A stretch of DNA of 64,000 bases from DATKFM01 sp963851215 (GTDB lineage: Bacteria; Pseudomonadota; Alphaproteobacteria; Dongiales; Dongiaceae), in the NCBI GenBank assembly GCA_963851215.1, contig CAWKOG010000019.1, positions 248,001 to 312,000 on the forward strand. Direction: 5' to 3'. Below, one piece after another: positions 51,102 to 60,640 of this stretch (position 1 is its first letter; every line of letters starts with the position of its first letter). The notes below the pieces were generated by a model. It saw only the letters and a program-made list of their open reading frames with translations, had not been told where the DNA came from and ran no database searches. The translations under genes and the position numbers were made by a program.

Positions 51102-52551
51102 TTAGCTCGCGCGGTTGCGCGGGCCGCAGGCCGATGGGGCGGCGATCAGGTCCCCAGCCGAACGCAGGATCCTTGCCGGCATCGCCGAGATCCCGCGCGG
51201 CACGGCCAAGCAGTTGCACCAGAGAGGCGCTGTCGCGCGGACCGTCTTGCATCGCAAGCGCAACCGCGGCAGTGACGAAAGGCGCCGCAAAGGAGGTGCC
51301 GCTGAAATAGCGGCCGGCGGCGCTGCCGCCGCTCGGGCCCCAGATGCGCACGCCCGGTGCCGAGAAATCGATTTCGCCGCCGCGAGGCGCGTTCTTGTAG
51401 AGCGCGCCGCTGCTGTCGATCGCCGTGACGCCGATGACATCGGACAGTGACGCCGGAAACCCGGGCGCCGATTCCGCGCCGCCATTGCCGACGGCGGCGA
51501 CGAACAGCATGCCGCGCGCGCTCAAACGCCTGATCGCGAGTTCGACCAGCGCATTCGGTTCGCCCGCCAGGCTCATATTCACGATTTCGACCTTGCGTTT
51601 CGCCAGCCAGTCGAGCCCGCCAACCAGGGCGATCGCATCGGCGCTCAGCCTATCATCCGCATCGGCGGCGAATACCGCGGCGACGCTGAGTTCCGCTTCG
51701 GGAACAAGACCCGGTATGAGACTTGCTCCAGGCTGCCCGACGAGAATCGCGGCGATCGCAGTTCCGTGGGATGCCGGCGCGGCTTTCAGCGCCAAGCTTT
51801 GCTGCGTCACCCGTGCTCCGGAAAATTCCGGCAGTGATTGCTCGACCGCGGTGTCCAGCATGCCGATCTTCATGCCGCGGCCGCAGCCGGGGGCGGCGTA
51901 GCGCCAGCCGATCATCTGCTGTGCATAGCCGGGCGGGGGCAACGTCGTTTGGCCCTGCATGGCATAAAGCGAATTCACATCGACGATGACGCCGGGCAGC
52001 GCCGTGGCAATCTGCGCGCGCGCCCGGTCCTCGGCCCAGCCCGAGGGTACCGCGAGCCGCAGGATGGTCAGGCCCAGCGCTTCGAGCCGTGTTTCTTCCA
52101 GCACGCGGAAGCCATAACCGCGGATCACGCTCAATTCGGTTTCGTCTACATCGGCGACGACGATCTCGCCGCGCACATAAGGATCGTTGCCGCGATCGCT
52201 GCCGGCACCGGCGGCGCCATGATCATCGCCCTCTTCGGACTCGCCGTCATCGTCGTCGTCGCCAGAACCCGGACCGCTATTCGGTCCGGGGCCGCTATTG
52301 TCCTCGGACTCGCCGTCGTCGCCGTCTGAACCAGAACTGCCGGAGCCGGAACTGCCGCTGCCATGGCCGCTATTGCCGCCATCGTCGCCGCCATGACCAC
52401 TCCCGTCGCCGCCATCGTCGGCCTGAACGGCACCGGCAAGGATCGCCGCCGCCAGGAAGGCGGCGATGACGAGCGCCGCGGAGATGAAGAGCAGCCGCGG
52501 TTTCGGCATAATCGGCGATGGCTGCTGAAGCGACATTTTCTGTAGAGCCAT
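51102..52551 (-). CDS. Subtilisin-like (S8) serine protease with acidic N-terminal region, late frameshift
   Basis: The catalytic triad is complete: Asp233 (IGMLDTAVE), His262 (SHGTAIAA) and Ser420 (SGTSFAAP), with oxyanion Asn356 (VGNGG). A signal or membrane segment (LLFISAALVIAAFLAAAILAG) is followed by about 75 residues rich in Asp, Gly and Ser, then an inhibitor-like prodomain (about 120-200). Near 51153 a net +1 break occurs in FGWG; the corrected end is LIAAPSACGPRNRAS with TAA at 51102. The gene follows the anti-sigma gene without a gap and is probably controlled by the same sigma factor. Confidence 0.88.
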
Positions 52552-53220
52552 CTACTCGCCGGCGGGACCTTCGACCTCGACAACCCAGCTGCCGGCCGCG
52601 CCGGGGCAAGCGATGCCGAAAATCGTCGCCGTCTTGGAGCCGCTGACGGCATCATGACGGAACTCGCGGCAATCGCCGAGATTGGCCGTCGCGACCGGGC
52701 CGACCACAGTCACCTTGCCGCTGATGCCGGCTGCCGCGTCGGCGTAATCCTGGACTACACCGGTGCCCGGCGTATCCAGGGCCCGCTGCAATGCCGCCAG
52801 ATACAGCTCGCCGCGCGGTTCCTCTCCGGCCGGCGTGAAGCTGGCGCGATCACCGAAGGAGATATATCCGGCGCCGAAACCGATCAGCAGTGCGGCAATC
52901 GATGCCGCGAGCGGCAGCAGCCGTTGCATCGCCGTGCGGCGTGGACGTAACGCGACGATTTCAGCAGGTGGTGTCGCCGCCTCCGGCGGCAGATCCGCGA
53001 AGAGGTCGCGCAGGCCCGTCGGCAGCGGCCGTTCCAGCACTTCGTCATAGGCCTGCTTCACGGCCGAAGCGCTGCCGCGCAACACGCCGACGATCGCTCG
53101 CGCTTCCGCATCGTCGCGCAACGCATCCTCAACCGCCTGCGCTTGCGCCGCATCGAGCTGTCCGTCGACATAGGCGACCAGCAAGCTTTCTGCCCAAACC
53201 CGTGGCTGCTGATTCATCAT
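52552..53220 (-). CDS. Membrane-bound anti-sigma factor of the protease operon
   Basis: The N-terminal part (ESLLVAYVDGQLDAAQAQAVEDAL) is the usual anti-sigma helical region; one membrane helix follows (LLPLAASIAALLIGFGAGYISF, about residues 105-126), then a periplasmic domain with two cysteines that could form a disulfide (GDCREF and IACPGA). Length is 222 aa. The start overlaps the sigma stop as ATGA, and the protease start directly abuts its own stop (TAGATG). This packing implies strict co-expression. Confidence 0.86.
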   Translation of the reverse strand: MMNQQPRVWAESLLVAYVDGQLDAAQAQAVEDALRDDAEARAIVGVLRGSASAVKQAYDEVLERPLPTGLRDLFADLPPEAATPPAEIVALRPRRTAMQRLLPLAASIAALLIGFGAGYISFGDRASFTPAGEEPRGELYLAALQRALDTPGTGVVQDYADAAAGISGKVTVVGPVATANLGDCREFRHDAVSGSKTATIFGIACPGAAGSWVVEVEGPAGE

Positions 53221-53744
53221 GGCTGCGTCCTTGCCGTTTCCGGCAGCTCCTTCCTGACCGAGAGCACGCGGCCGAGCGCCAGTCGCGCCCGGGCCAGGCG
53301 GCTCATCACCGTGCCGATGGGAATATCCAGAATCTCCGCCGCTTGCCGGTAGCCGCAACCCTCGACCGAGACCAGCAGCAGCACCGCCCGCTGGTCTTCC
53401 GGCAGCCGGGCCACCTCGCGCCGCACATCCGCCAAGTCCAACCGCTGCTCCATCTCCCGCGCCGCGTCGGCGGTGGCCAGAGCTTCCATGTCGGCTGGTT
53501 CCACGCTCAGCTCGCGCTGCGCCCGCTGGCTGCGGCGGCGGTCGATCCAGAGATTCTGCGCGATGCGATACATCCAGCTATCCAGCCGCGTACCCGGCGT
53601 GAATTGCGCCAGGCTGCGCAGCGCCTTCTCGCAAGCGGCCTGCGTCAGGTCGTCGCCCTCATCCAAGGAGCCGGTCAGGCCATAGGCAAACCGCCGCAAC
53701 CGCGGCAGGAGGCTCACCATTTCCGCCTTAACCTGCTGACTCAA
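53217..53744 (-). CDS. ECF RNA polymerase sigma factor of the protease operon
   Basis: Region 2 (LTQAACEKALRSLAQFTPGTRLDSWMYRIAQNLWIDRRR) and region 4 (LPEDQRAVLLLVSVEGCGYRQAAEILDIPIGTVMSRLARAR) are complete. The frame is open into the tRNA gene, so the start must be internal: TTG at 53744 has GGGAG eight bases upstream, and an ATG at 53720 is the alternative. About 175 aa. It heads an operon of sigma, anti-sigma, protease and acidic repeat protein. Confidence 0.88.
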   Translation of the reverse strand: MSQQVKAEMVSLLPRLRRFAYGLTGSLDEGDDLTQAACEKALRSLAQFTPGTRLDSWMYRIAQNLWIDRRRSQRAQRELSVEPADMEALATADAAREMEQRLDLADVRREVARLPEDQRAVLLLVSVEGCGYRQAAEILDIPIGTVMSRLARARLALGRVLSVRKELPETARTQP

Positions 53745-53883
53745 GTCCCGTTCTCCCGGGGCCGGTCCACCCAATCCAGGGCAGACGGCATCCTCAAGCC
53801 AACAACGACTCGCCGCGAGCTTTATTCCGCGCCATCGAGAAGGCGCGAATGTCGATTGGCTGCATTGGGAATCGCCGGAAAAC

Positions 53884-53959
<76 letters not shown>

Positions 53960-54021
53960 GATCCCTGCATTATGGGTCCTGAATTCTTAAGGGAACCCGG
54001 GGACTTGAGGGCGGCGGCACG

Positions 54022-55470
54022 CTAATTCACGCGGCGCGCGGCGTCAACCGGCGCCACCTCGGCGCCCGGCGGGCCCAAGGACGGCCGCGGGCCGCTGTCG
54101 CCGGGCCGCGGCAAGGCCGGGGAATCGCCGCCGGCCGGCGCCGCGGCAGCCGGCAGCAGTTCCAGCACATCCTGGGTCACCGCCCGCCAGCGCAGGGAGT
54201 CGAAGCTGCGGCAATGGCTGCAATTGGCGCTCCACATCGCCGAGGGCGCGCCGCAGGCGCTGCAGAGCCAGCCATGTTCGGGCGCCGCTTCGGCCGCCAG
54301 CAGCAGCCAGCGATGGGCGGCCGACGGGTCCTTGCCCTCGGATTCCTCCAGCCGCGCCATCAGCCGCGCCAGCCGGCGGGGCGGATGCACGCCATTGCCC
54401 AGCGCCGTCCGGGCTTCTTCCAGCTGCGCCCGCGCCGGGCCCCAGAGCTCGGCCGCCAGATTGGCCTCGGCCAGCAGCAGCCGGCTTTCCAGATGGGCCG
54501 GCGCCGTGGCCACCAGCTTCTCCACCCGCTTGAGGCGGGAGATCGGCGAGTCCGAGCTGTCCATGGCGAGCAGCGCCGCGGCCAGATCGGGATGGGGCGC
54601 CTCGCCCCAGCCCTGAGCCGCGAGTTTGTAGGCCTCCTTGGTGCGGCCCGCTTGCAGCAAGGCCCGCGCCAACAAGACCCGCGCCGGGACCAGATCGGGC
54701 GACAGCTTCGTGGCTTGGCGCAGCCGGTCGATGGCGCCGCTGAGTTCCTCGGCCGGCGCCTGCCGCGCCCGCTCGGTCAGCAATACGGCGCGGATGCGCT
54801 TGCCCCGCGGCGCGTCGATCAGCCGCGCGCGCTCGGCGCTGTCCAGCGCCTTCTCCGCCGCCGCCAGATCGCCGCGCTTGAGTTCCAGGTCCAGCAGCGC
54901 CGACACCGCCCAGGAGGTGCCCGGCCGTTCCATCACCGCCTGCCGCGCCAGACGCAGCGCCTCGTTCTCCTTCCCGTCGGCCATCGCCTGGTGGAACAGG
55001 CCGCGCAGCGCCAGGAACGACGTCTCCGGACTCGACAGCAGCGCCTGCAGATGGCGCGCGGAACTGCGCCGGTCGCCTTCCAGTTCCGCCGTCTGCGCCT
55101 GCAGCAGCCGCGCCAGCGGCGCGTCCTTCAGCAGCGCCCCCGCCTGTTTCGCGCGGCGCCTAGCTTCCGCCGCGTCGCCGGTGGCGATGGCCGCAAAGCC
55201 GTGGGTCAGCGCCTGATAGGCCTTCACCCGCCGCCGCTCATGGCGGTAGCGCGCATAATCGCTGGGCGCGCCCACCACCGTGCGCCAGATCCAATTGACG
55301 AAGATCGCCGCCGCGATGACCAGGAACAGCAGCGCCGCCAGCACCCCCATGCTGGTGTCGATGCGATGATCGAACCAATGCAAGGTCACCGCGCCCGGCT
55401 GGGTCTTGAACAGCCAGATGGCCGCGAACAGCAGCCCGAGCAGGATCAGCAGAAGCAGGGCGCGCCGCAT
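54022..55470 (-). CDS. HemY-like tetratricopeptide membrane protein
   Basis: Two N-terminal helices (LLLLILLGLLFAAIWLF and LAALLFLVIAAAIFVNWIW) are followed by about 300 residues of helical repeats, typical of the HemY N-terminal domain family. The C-terminus has a zinc ribbon CSACG...CSHC near residues 405-425, a form common in alphaproteobacteria. Length is 482 aa. It is downstream of hemC, hemD and the mitofilin-like gene on the same strand. Despite the name, a catalytic role in heme synthesis is not shown. Confidence 0.85.
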   Translation of the reverse strand: MRRALLLLILLGLLFAAIWLFKTQPGAVTLHWFDHRIDTSMGVLAALLFLVIAAAIFVNWIWRTVVGAPSDYARYRHERRRVKAYQALTHGFAAIATGDAAEARRRAKQAGALLKDAPLARLLQAQTAELEGDRRSSARHLQALLSSPETSFLALRGLFHQAMADGKENEALRLARQAVMERPGTSWAVSALLDLELKRGDLAAAEKALDSAERARLIDAPRGKRIRAVLLTERARQAPAEELSGAIDRLRQATKLSPDLVPARVLLARALLQAGRTKEAYKLAAQGWGEAPHPDLAAALLAMDSSDSPISRLKRVEKLVATAPAHLESRLLLAEANLAAELWGPARAQLEEARTALGNGVHPPRRLARLMARLEESEGKDPSAAHRWLLLAAEAAPEHGWLCSACGAPSAMWSANCSHCRSFDSLRWRAVTQDVLELLPAAAAPAGGDSPALPRPGDSGPRPSLGPPGAEVAPVDAARRVN

Positions 55471-55481
55471 CGGCGATACCG

Positions 55482-56736
55482 TCAGCCGCCGGCGCCGTTT
55501 GCCGCGGGCGCGGCGAGCTGTCCCAGCGCCAGCGCCTGGAGTTCCTCGATCGCCTTGTCGGTGGCCAGCCGCGCCTTTGCCTGATCGAGCCAGGCGGCGG
55601 CGGCAACCCGCGGCGCGCCGCTCAACCCGTCCAGCTCGGCGACCGCATCGGCCAGCTTGAATTCGGCCAGGCGCGCTTCGGCCCGCGCCAGCCGCTCCAG
55701 CGGGCCGTCGCCCTCCACCTCGCCTTCGGGCCGCACGGTGACGGCGTCGGACACGCCATCGCTGATCTTGCGCCAGGTCTTGCTGAGGAAGCCGTCATCG
55801 GCGGCGGCGCTGTCGGCGGTCTCCGCTTTCTGCGCGGCGCGCGCGACGCCATCGGCGACCGCGGGAAATGACGCGGCGAGCATCGCCGTCGTCGGCACTC
55901 CCTTGTCGCCGAAACCGGCAACCGCCGTCGCCGCGCCGTCCACTTTTTGCGCCAGGGCACTGTCGGTGGCGGCGATGTCCTTCAGCGCCGTCAGCGGTGC
56001 TGCGAAGGGATCCGCTGTCGCCATTGTTTTCGTTAGACTGGCGACGGCCAGCACCAGCGCGGCCTGGGCGCCGGCGGCGCGGCTATCGCGCACATTGCCT
56101 TCCAGCTCGCCGAGCCGCGAGGTGAGCTGATTGTTGGCTGCCGTTGCCTGCGCCAGCGACTCGCGCAGCGCCTGCAGGTCGTTCTTCATCTGAATGTTCT
56201 CGGCCGAGAGGCGCACCGCCGTGTCGCCTTCGATGCCGCCATCAGCCGCGGGTGCCGAAAGGGTCTTTAGCTTCTCTTCCGCCGTCGCCAAACGGTCGGC
56301 CAGCGCCGTCATCTGCGACACCGCGACGCCATCATCGCCGGTGCCCGTCGCCAGGCTGGTCATGTCCGTGCGCAGCGTCGCGAGATCGCCGGCCAGCTTT
56401 GTCAGCTCGTCCTTTACCGCGGTGCTCGCATCTTCTGCAGCATTCAGGCGCGCCGTGAGATCGGCCGAGGATTTCTCTGCCGCCGACAGCCGTTCCTCGA
56501 CTGCCGCGCTGACACCGGCCGATGTTATCGCCGCTTCGGGCCGCAGCAAGACGCTGACGATTGCCGCAACGATGGCCGCTGATATCGCCGCAGCCGCCAC
56601 GGTGGCGAGCCAGGGCGCGCGAGTCTTCGCCGGCGGCACCCAGGCCGGTTGCGGCGGTGGCGCGGCCGCCGACGGCGTTACGTCGATGATCTTCTCCGGT
56701 TCCGGACTCGGCGAACTCGCTGCCTGTTCCCGCCAT
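55482..56736 (-). CDS. Mitofilin-like (COG4223) membrane protein, possibly fused to HemD
   Basis: The protein has an N-terminal proline-rich cytoplasmic tail, one membrane helix (LATVAAAAISAAIVAAIVSVLL), about 200 residues of Ala/Glu-rich coiled coil and a C-terminal helical domain. This is the alphaproteobacterial relative of Mic60, which shapes membranes in mitochondria. Its natural start seems to be ATG at 56736 (MAEQAASSPSPEPEK), read after removing one base near 56730. That ATG is in the hemD frame, so hemD and this gene would form one continuous frame after correction. Confidence 0.78.
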
Positions 56737-57468
56737 TCTCTCCACCAGCTGCAGCATCGAGGGCAGATCCGGATGATCGGCGCTCTCCATCGAACGGAAC
56801 GGCAGCGCGCCCAGCACATTGGCCACTGCCGGACTGAGGCACAGCGCCGCCGCGCGGCGGCAGCCCTCCACCGCCTTGTCGCCGGCCGCCTGAGTCAGCG
56901 CCGCAAAAGTCGCGGCGGTGCGCGGCGAGAAGAACAGCATGAGGTCGAAGCCGCCGCTCTCCAGCGCCTCGACCGTCGCTGGTGATAGCGAATCCGCCGG
57001 CCGCGCCTCATAGATCATGCTGCGGCGAAGTTCGAAGCCGCGCCCGCTCAGTATCCCCGCGAGATCGCCGGCTACTGCGCTGCCCGCGCCGTGGAACAGC
57101 GGGCCTTTCTGCGGATCGAGTTTCGCCGCCGCCAGTTCAGCCAGCGATTCCACATTACCGGCGGCGCTTTCCACATCCGTAAAGCCGGCGGCCCGGGCGG
57201 TGCGCGCGGTGGCGTCGCCGACGGCCAGCACCGGCAGATCGCGCCAGCCGGCGAGTCCCTTTGCGGCGGCCAACTCTGCAAAAGCGCGCACGCCATTGGC
57301 GCTGGTGAACAGCAGCGCCTGCACGCCGGCAAGGTCGATCTCCGCTTCCGGCAAGGTGCGGATCGACAGCAGCGACTCGATCGAAGTTTCGATGCCCCGC
57401 TGAATCAGCGCCGCCGCCAGCGGCGCCGCATCCTCTTCCGGCCGGGTGATCAATGCGCGCAGTGTCAT
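56732..57468 (-). CDS. hemD: Uroporphyrinogen-III synthase
   Basis: The product closes and inverts hydroxymethylbilane to uroporphyrinogen III. It shows LITRPEEDAAPLAAAL at the N-terminus, LLFTSANGVRAFA, VGDATARTARAAGF and FFSPRTAATFAAL in the second domain, and ADHPDLPSMLQLVERM at the end. The domain is about 245 aa, normal for HemD, but no stop follows; the frame runs on into the mitofilin-like coding region in a wrong frame. The start overlaps hemC by four bases. Confidence 0.9.
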
Positions 57469-58427
57469 GGAGTCATTGCCTTGAAGAAAGATGCATCAGC
57501 CGCGCCCTTGAGCGCAGCACCCACGGCCTTGCCCAGCGCCTGCGGATTCTCCGCCGAGCCGAGCCAGTCGCAGTCATGAACCTTGCTGCCGTCGGGGAGC
57601 GCGATCAAGGCCCTGAGGCGGAAGGTCGCGCCGTCGCTCTTCGGTTCCGCCAGCGCCGCGATCGGCGTGTGGCAGGAGCCGTCCAGCTCCGCCAGGCAGG
57701 CGCGCTCCGCCGTCACCTGCTGCTCGCTGATCGCGTCGTTCAAGGGCGCCAGCACCGCTTGGATTTCCTGGTTGTCGGCGCGGATCTCGATCGCCAGCGC
57801 GCCCTGGGCCACCGCCGGCAGCATCTCTTCGGTGGACAACACCGCCTTGGCCTTCTCCGCCAGGCCCAGCCGCTTCAACCCGGCCAGCGCCAGCAGCGTC
57901 GCATCCACATCGCCGGCCGCCAGCTTCGCCAGCCGCGTCTGCACATTGCCGCGCAGGGAAACCACCTTGAGATCCGGCCGCCTCGCCAGCAGCTGCGCCT
58001 GGCGCCGCAGTGATGAAGTGCCGACCACGGCCCCTTTCGGCAGTTCGGCGATGCTCTTCGCTTTCTTGGCGAACAGCACGTCGCGCGGATCCTCCCGCGG
58101 CAAGATGCAGCCGATGATCAACCCGTCGGGCAGCCAGGTCTCCATGTCCTTGGCGGAATGGATGGCGCAATCGACGGTTCCCGCCAGCAGCGCCTCCTCG
58201 ATCTCCTTGGTGAACAGGCCCTTCCCGCCGATTTCCATCAGCTTGCGATCCTGTACCTTGTCGCCGGTGGTCTTGATGACCGTGATCGCGACCGCGCCGG
58301 CCTTGCGCAGGGCCGGATGGGCCTCGCCCAGCCGCCGCTTCAATTCCTCCGCCTGGGCCAGCGCCAGCGGGCTGCCGCGGGTGCCGATGCGCAGCGGCTG
58401 CTTGCCGGAATAGGGTAAATCGCCCAT
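57465..58427 (-). CDS. hemC: Porphobilinogen deaminase (hydroxymethylbilane synthase)
   Basis: The enzyme joins four porphobilinogens. Key sites are IGTRGSPLALAQ, Asp94 in HSAKDME (the catalytic aspartate), GTSSLRRQAQL, RGNVQTRLAKL and Cys252 in DGSCHTPIAAL, which attaches the dipyrromethane cofactor. The ATG at 58427 gives 320 aa and starts at the family's usual place; a longer frame to 58469 has no similarity. It overlaps hemD (ATGA) and is divergent from tsaD with a 98-bp promoter region between. Confidence 0.95.
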   Translation of the reverse strand: MGDLPYSGKQPLRIGTRGSPLALAQAEELKRRLGEAHPALRKAGAVAITVIKTTGDKVQDRKLMEIGGKGLFTKEIEEALLAGTVDCAIHSAKDMETWLPDGLIIGCILPREDPRDVLFAKKAKSIAELPKGAVVGTSSLRRQAQLLARRPDLKVVSLRGNVQTRLAKLAAGDVDATLLALAGLKRLGLAEKAKAVLSTEEMLPAVAQGALAIEIRADNQEIQAVLAPLNDAISEQQVTAERACLAELDGSCHTPIAALAEPKSDGATFRLRALIALPDGSKVHDCDWLGSAENPQALGKAVGAALKGAADASFFKAMTP

Positions 58428-58525
58428 GGGTTCCGGTTTAGGCTGCCCGGCGGCGCCGCGCAAGGGCACCCAGCCCGGTTCAGGGAATGGTCATTGTCAT
58501 TCCAAGGCCTTAGATTGCGCCAGCC

Positions 58526-59599
58526 ATGACTTACCCCCTCATCCTGGGCATCGAAACGAGCTGCGACGAGACGGCGGCCGCCATCGTCGGCGGCGACCGG
58601 CAGATCGTCGCCGAGCGGGTGCTGTCCCAGCTTGCCGAGCACCGGCCCTATGGCGGCGTGGTGCCGGAGATCGCCGCCCGCAGCCATCTGGACCATCTGG
58701 ACCGGCTGATCGCCGAGACGATGAAGGCGGCCGGGCTGGAGTTCGGAGCCTTGGACGCCATCGCCGCGACCGGCGGTCCCGGCCTGATCGGCGGCGTCAT
58801 CGTCGGCGTCATGACCGGCAAGGCCATCGCCGCCGTCCATGGCAAGCCGTTCATCGCCGTCAATCACCTGGAGGGCCATGCGCTGACCGCGCGGCTGACC
58901 GACGACATCGCCTTTCCCTATCTGCTGCTGCTGGTCTCCGGCGGCCATTGCCAGCTCCTGATCGTCGAGGATGTGGGCCGCTATCGCCGGCTCGGCACCA
59001 CCGTCGACGACGCGGCGGGCGAGGCCTTCGACAAGGGCGCCAAGCTGCTGGGGCTGGGATTCCCCGGCGGCCCGGCGGTGGAGGCGGCGGCGCGGGCGGG
59101 CAATGGCAGGCGGTTCGATCTGCCCCGGCCGATGCTGGGCCGCGAGGGCTGCGATTTCTCCTTCTCCGGCTTGAAGACGGCGCTGCGGCACCGGGTGCTG
59201 GATCTGGCGAGCGAGCCCGCTCACCTTGGCGACCAGGACCGCGCCGATCTGGCCGCCGCGCTGCAATCGGCCATCGCCGATTGCCTCGCCGACCGCACGC
59301 GCAATGCCATCGCGCAGGCCTGTGCCCGGCACCCGCAGATCAACACGTTGGTGGTCGCCGGCGGCGTGGCCGCGAACGGCGCGATCCGCGAATCTCTGAA
59401 GTCGCTCTGCGCGGAAACCGGCCTGCGGCTGATCGCGCCGCCGCCGAAGCTCTGCACCGACAATGCCGCCATGATCGCCTGGGCCGGCATCGAGCGATTC
59501 CGCAAAGGCCTGACCGACGGCTTCGACTTCGCCCCGCGCCCCCGCTGGCCGTTGGACCCGTCAGCGCCGAAGGCCATCGGCGCGGGGGTGAAGGCGTAG
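58526..59599 (+). CDS. tsaD: tRNA N6-threonylcarbamoyladenosine transferase TsaD
   Basis: The ASKHA-fold protein carries LGIETSCDETAAAIV, the metal ligands His114 and His118 (NHLEGHAL), LVSGGHCQL, and FDKGAKLLGLGFPGGP. It transfers the threonylcarbamoyl group to A37 of ANN-reading tRNAs together with TsaB and TsaE, which are not in this window. Length 357 aa is standard. gpsA starts directly after its stop. Confidence 0.97.
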   Translation: MTYPLILGIETSCDETAAAIVGGDRQIVAERVLSQLAEHRPYGGVVPEIAARSHLDHLDRLIAETMKAAGLEFGALDAIAATGGPGLIGGVIVGVMTGKAIAAVHGKPFIAVNHLEGHALTARLTDDIAFPYLLLLVSGGHCQLLIVEDVGRYRRLGTTVDDAAGEAFDKGAKLLGLGFPGGPAVEAAARAGNGRRFDLPRPMLGREGCDFSFSGLKTALRHRVLDLASEPAHLGDQDRADLAAALQSAIADCLADRTRNAIAQACARHPQINTLVVAGGVAANGAIRESLKSLCAETGLRLIAPPPKLCTDNAAMIAWAGIERFRKGLTDGFDFAPRPRWPLDPSAPKAIGAGVKA

Positions 59600-60607
59600 A
59601 TGGCGAGTTTGAGTTGCATCGCCATCGTCGGCGCTGGCGCGTGGGGCACCGCACTAGCGACCGTCGCGCGGCGCGCCGGGCGCGAGGTCACGATCTGGGC
59701 GCGTTCGCCTGAGATCGCGGCGGAGATCAACGACAGGCACAGCAACAAGAACTACCTGCCCGATGTCACGCTCGACACGGCGATCCGCGCGACCAACGAT
59801 CTTGCCGCGCTGCACGAGGCCGATGCGGTTCTCTGGGTGACGCCGGCGCAGCATCTGCGGGACGTTGCCGCGCGCGCCGTTTCATATATGCGCGACGGCG
59901 TCCCGGTCGTCCTCTGCTGCAAGGGCTTCGAGCAGGGCAGTGGCAAGCTGATGACGGAAGTGGCGGCGGAAGCGCTGCCGCGCGCGGCCATCGCCGTGCT
60001 GTCCGGTCCCACCTTCGCCGCCGAAGTGGCGCGTGGATTGCCGACCGCAGTGACTCTGGCGGCGGCCGACTCAACTCTCGGCCGCGATCTCTTGCAGGCG
60101 CTGGGCACGCCGGCGTTCCGGCCTTATCTCTCCGCCGATCCCATCGGCGCGGAGGTGGGTGGCTCCGTGAAAAACGTGCTGGCCATCGCCTGCGGCATCG
60201 CCATGGGCCGCAAGCTGGGTGACAACGCCCGCGCCGCGCTGCTGACCCGTGGCCTTGCCGAGATCATGCGCCTCGGTCTCGCCCTGGGCGCTCAGCCGGC
60301 GACGCTGATGGGACTCTCCGGCCTCGGCGATCTCACCCTCACCTGCAACGGCCGGCAGTCGCGCAATCTCTCGCTCGGGATCGCGCTGGGGGAAGGACAA
60401 AAGCTCGCGGATTACCTGGCTGGCAGACGCACGGTCGCCGAAGGTCTATGGAGCGCCGGCGCTGTGACCGCCCGCGCCCGCAACCTGAAGATCGAGATGC
60501 CGATCGCCGAGGCTGTCGACGCCATCGTCGACCACAACGCCGATATCGGCCATACCATCACAGCCCTGCTCAACCGGCCGTTCAAAGAGGAAACCGGCAT
60601 CGCCTGA
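59600..60607 (+). CDS. gpsA: Glycerol-3-phosphate dehydrogenase [NAD(P)+]
   Basis: GAGAWGTALA (residues 11-20) binds the dinucleotide; SGPTFAAEVARGLPTA and VKNVLAIACGIAMG contain the catalytic lysine region; LSGLGDLTLTC and RNLSLGIALGEG are further signatures. The enzyme makes sn-glycerol 3-phosphate for phospholipid synthesis. Length 335 aa is standard. No gap separates it from tsaD, so the two are co-transcribed. Confidence 0.97.
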   Translation: MASLSCIAIVGAGAWGTALATVARRAGREVTIWARSPEIAAEINDRHSNKNYLPDVTLDTAIRATNDLAALHEADAVLWVTPAQHLRDVAARAVSYMRDGVPVVLCCKGFEQGSGKLMTEVAAEALPRAAIAVLSGPTFAAEVARGLPTAVTLAAADSTLGRDLLQALGTPAFRPYLSADPIGAEVGGSVKNVLAIACGIAMGRKLGDNARAALLTRGLAEIMRLGLALGAQPATLMGLSGLGDLTLTCNGRQSRNLSLGIALGEGQKLADYLAGRRTVAEGLWSAGAVTARARNLKIEMPIAEAVDAIVDHNADIGHTITALLNRPFKEETGIA

Positions 60608-60640
60608 CATTTACGCAGCGAAGCAAGAGGGCAACGAAGC

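Noticed and set aside
50566..51105. Plus-strand frame rich in Val and Ile that looks like a membrane protein
   Set aside because: It is the complement of the Asp codons (GAC/GAT read as GTC/ATC) in the acidic repeat gene and has no ribosome site.
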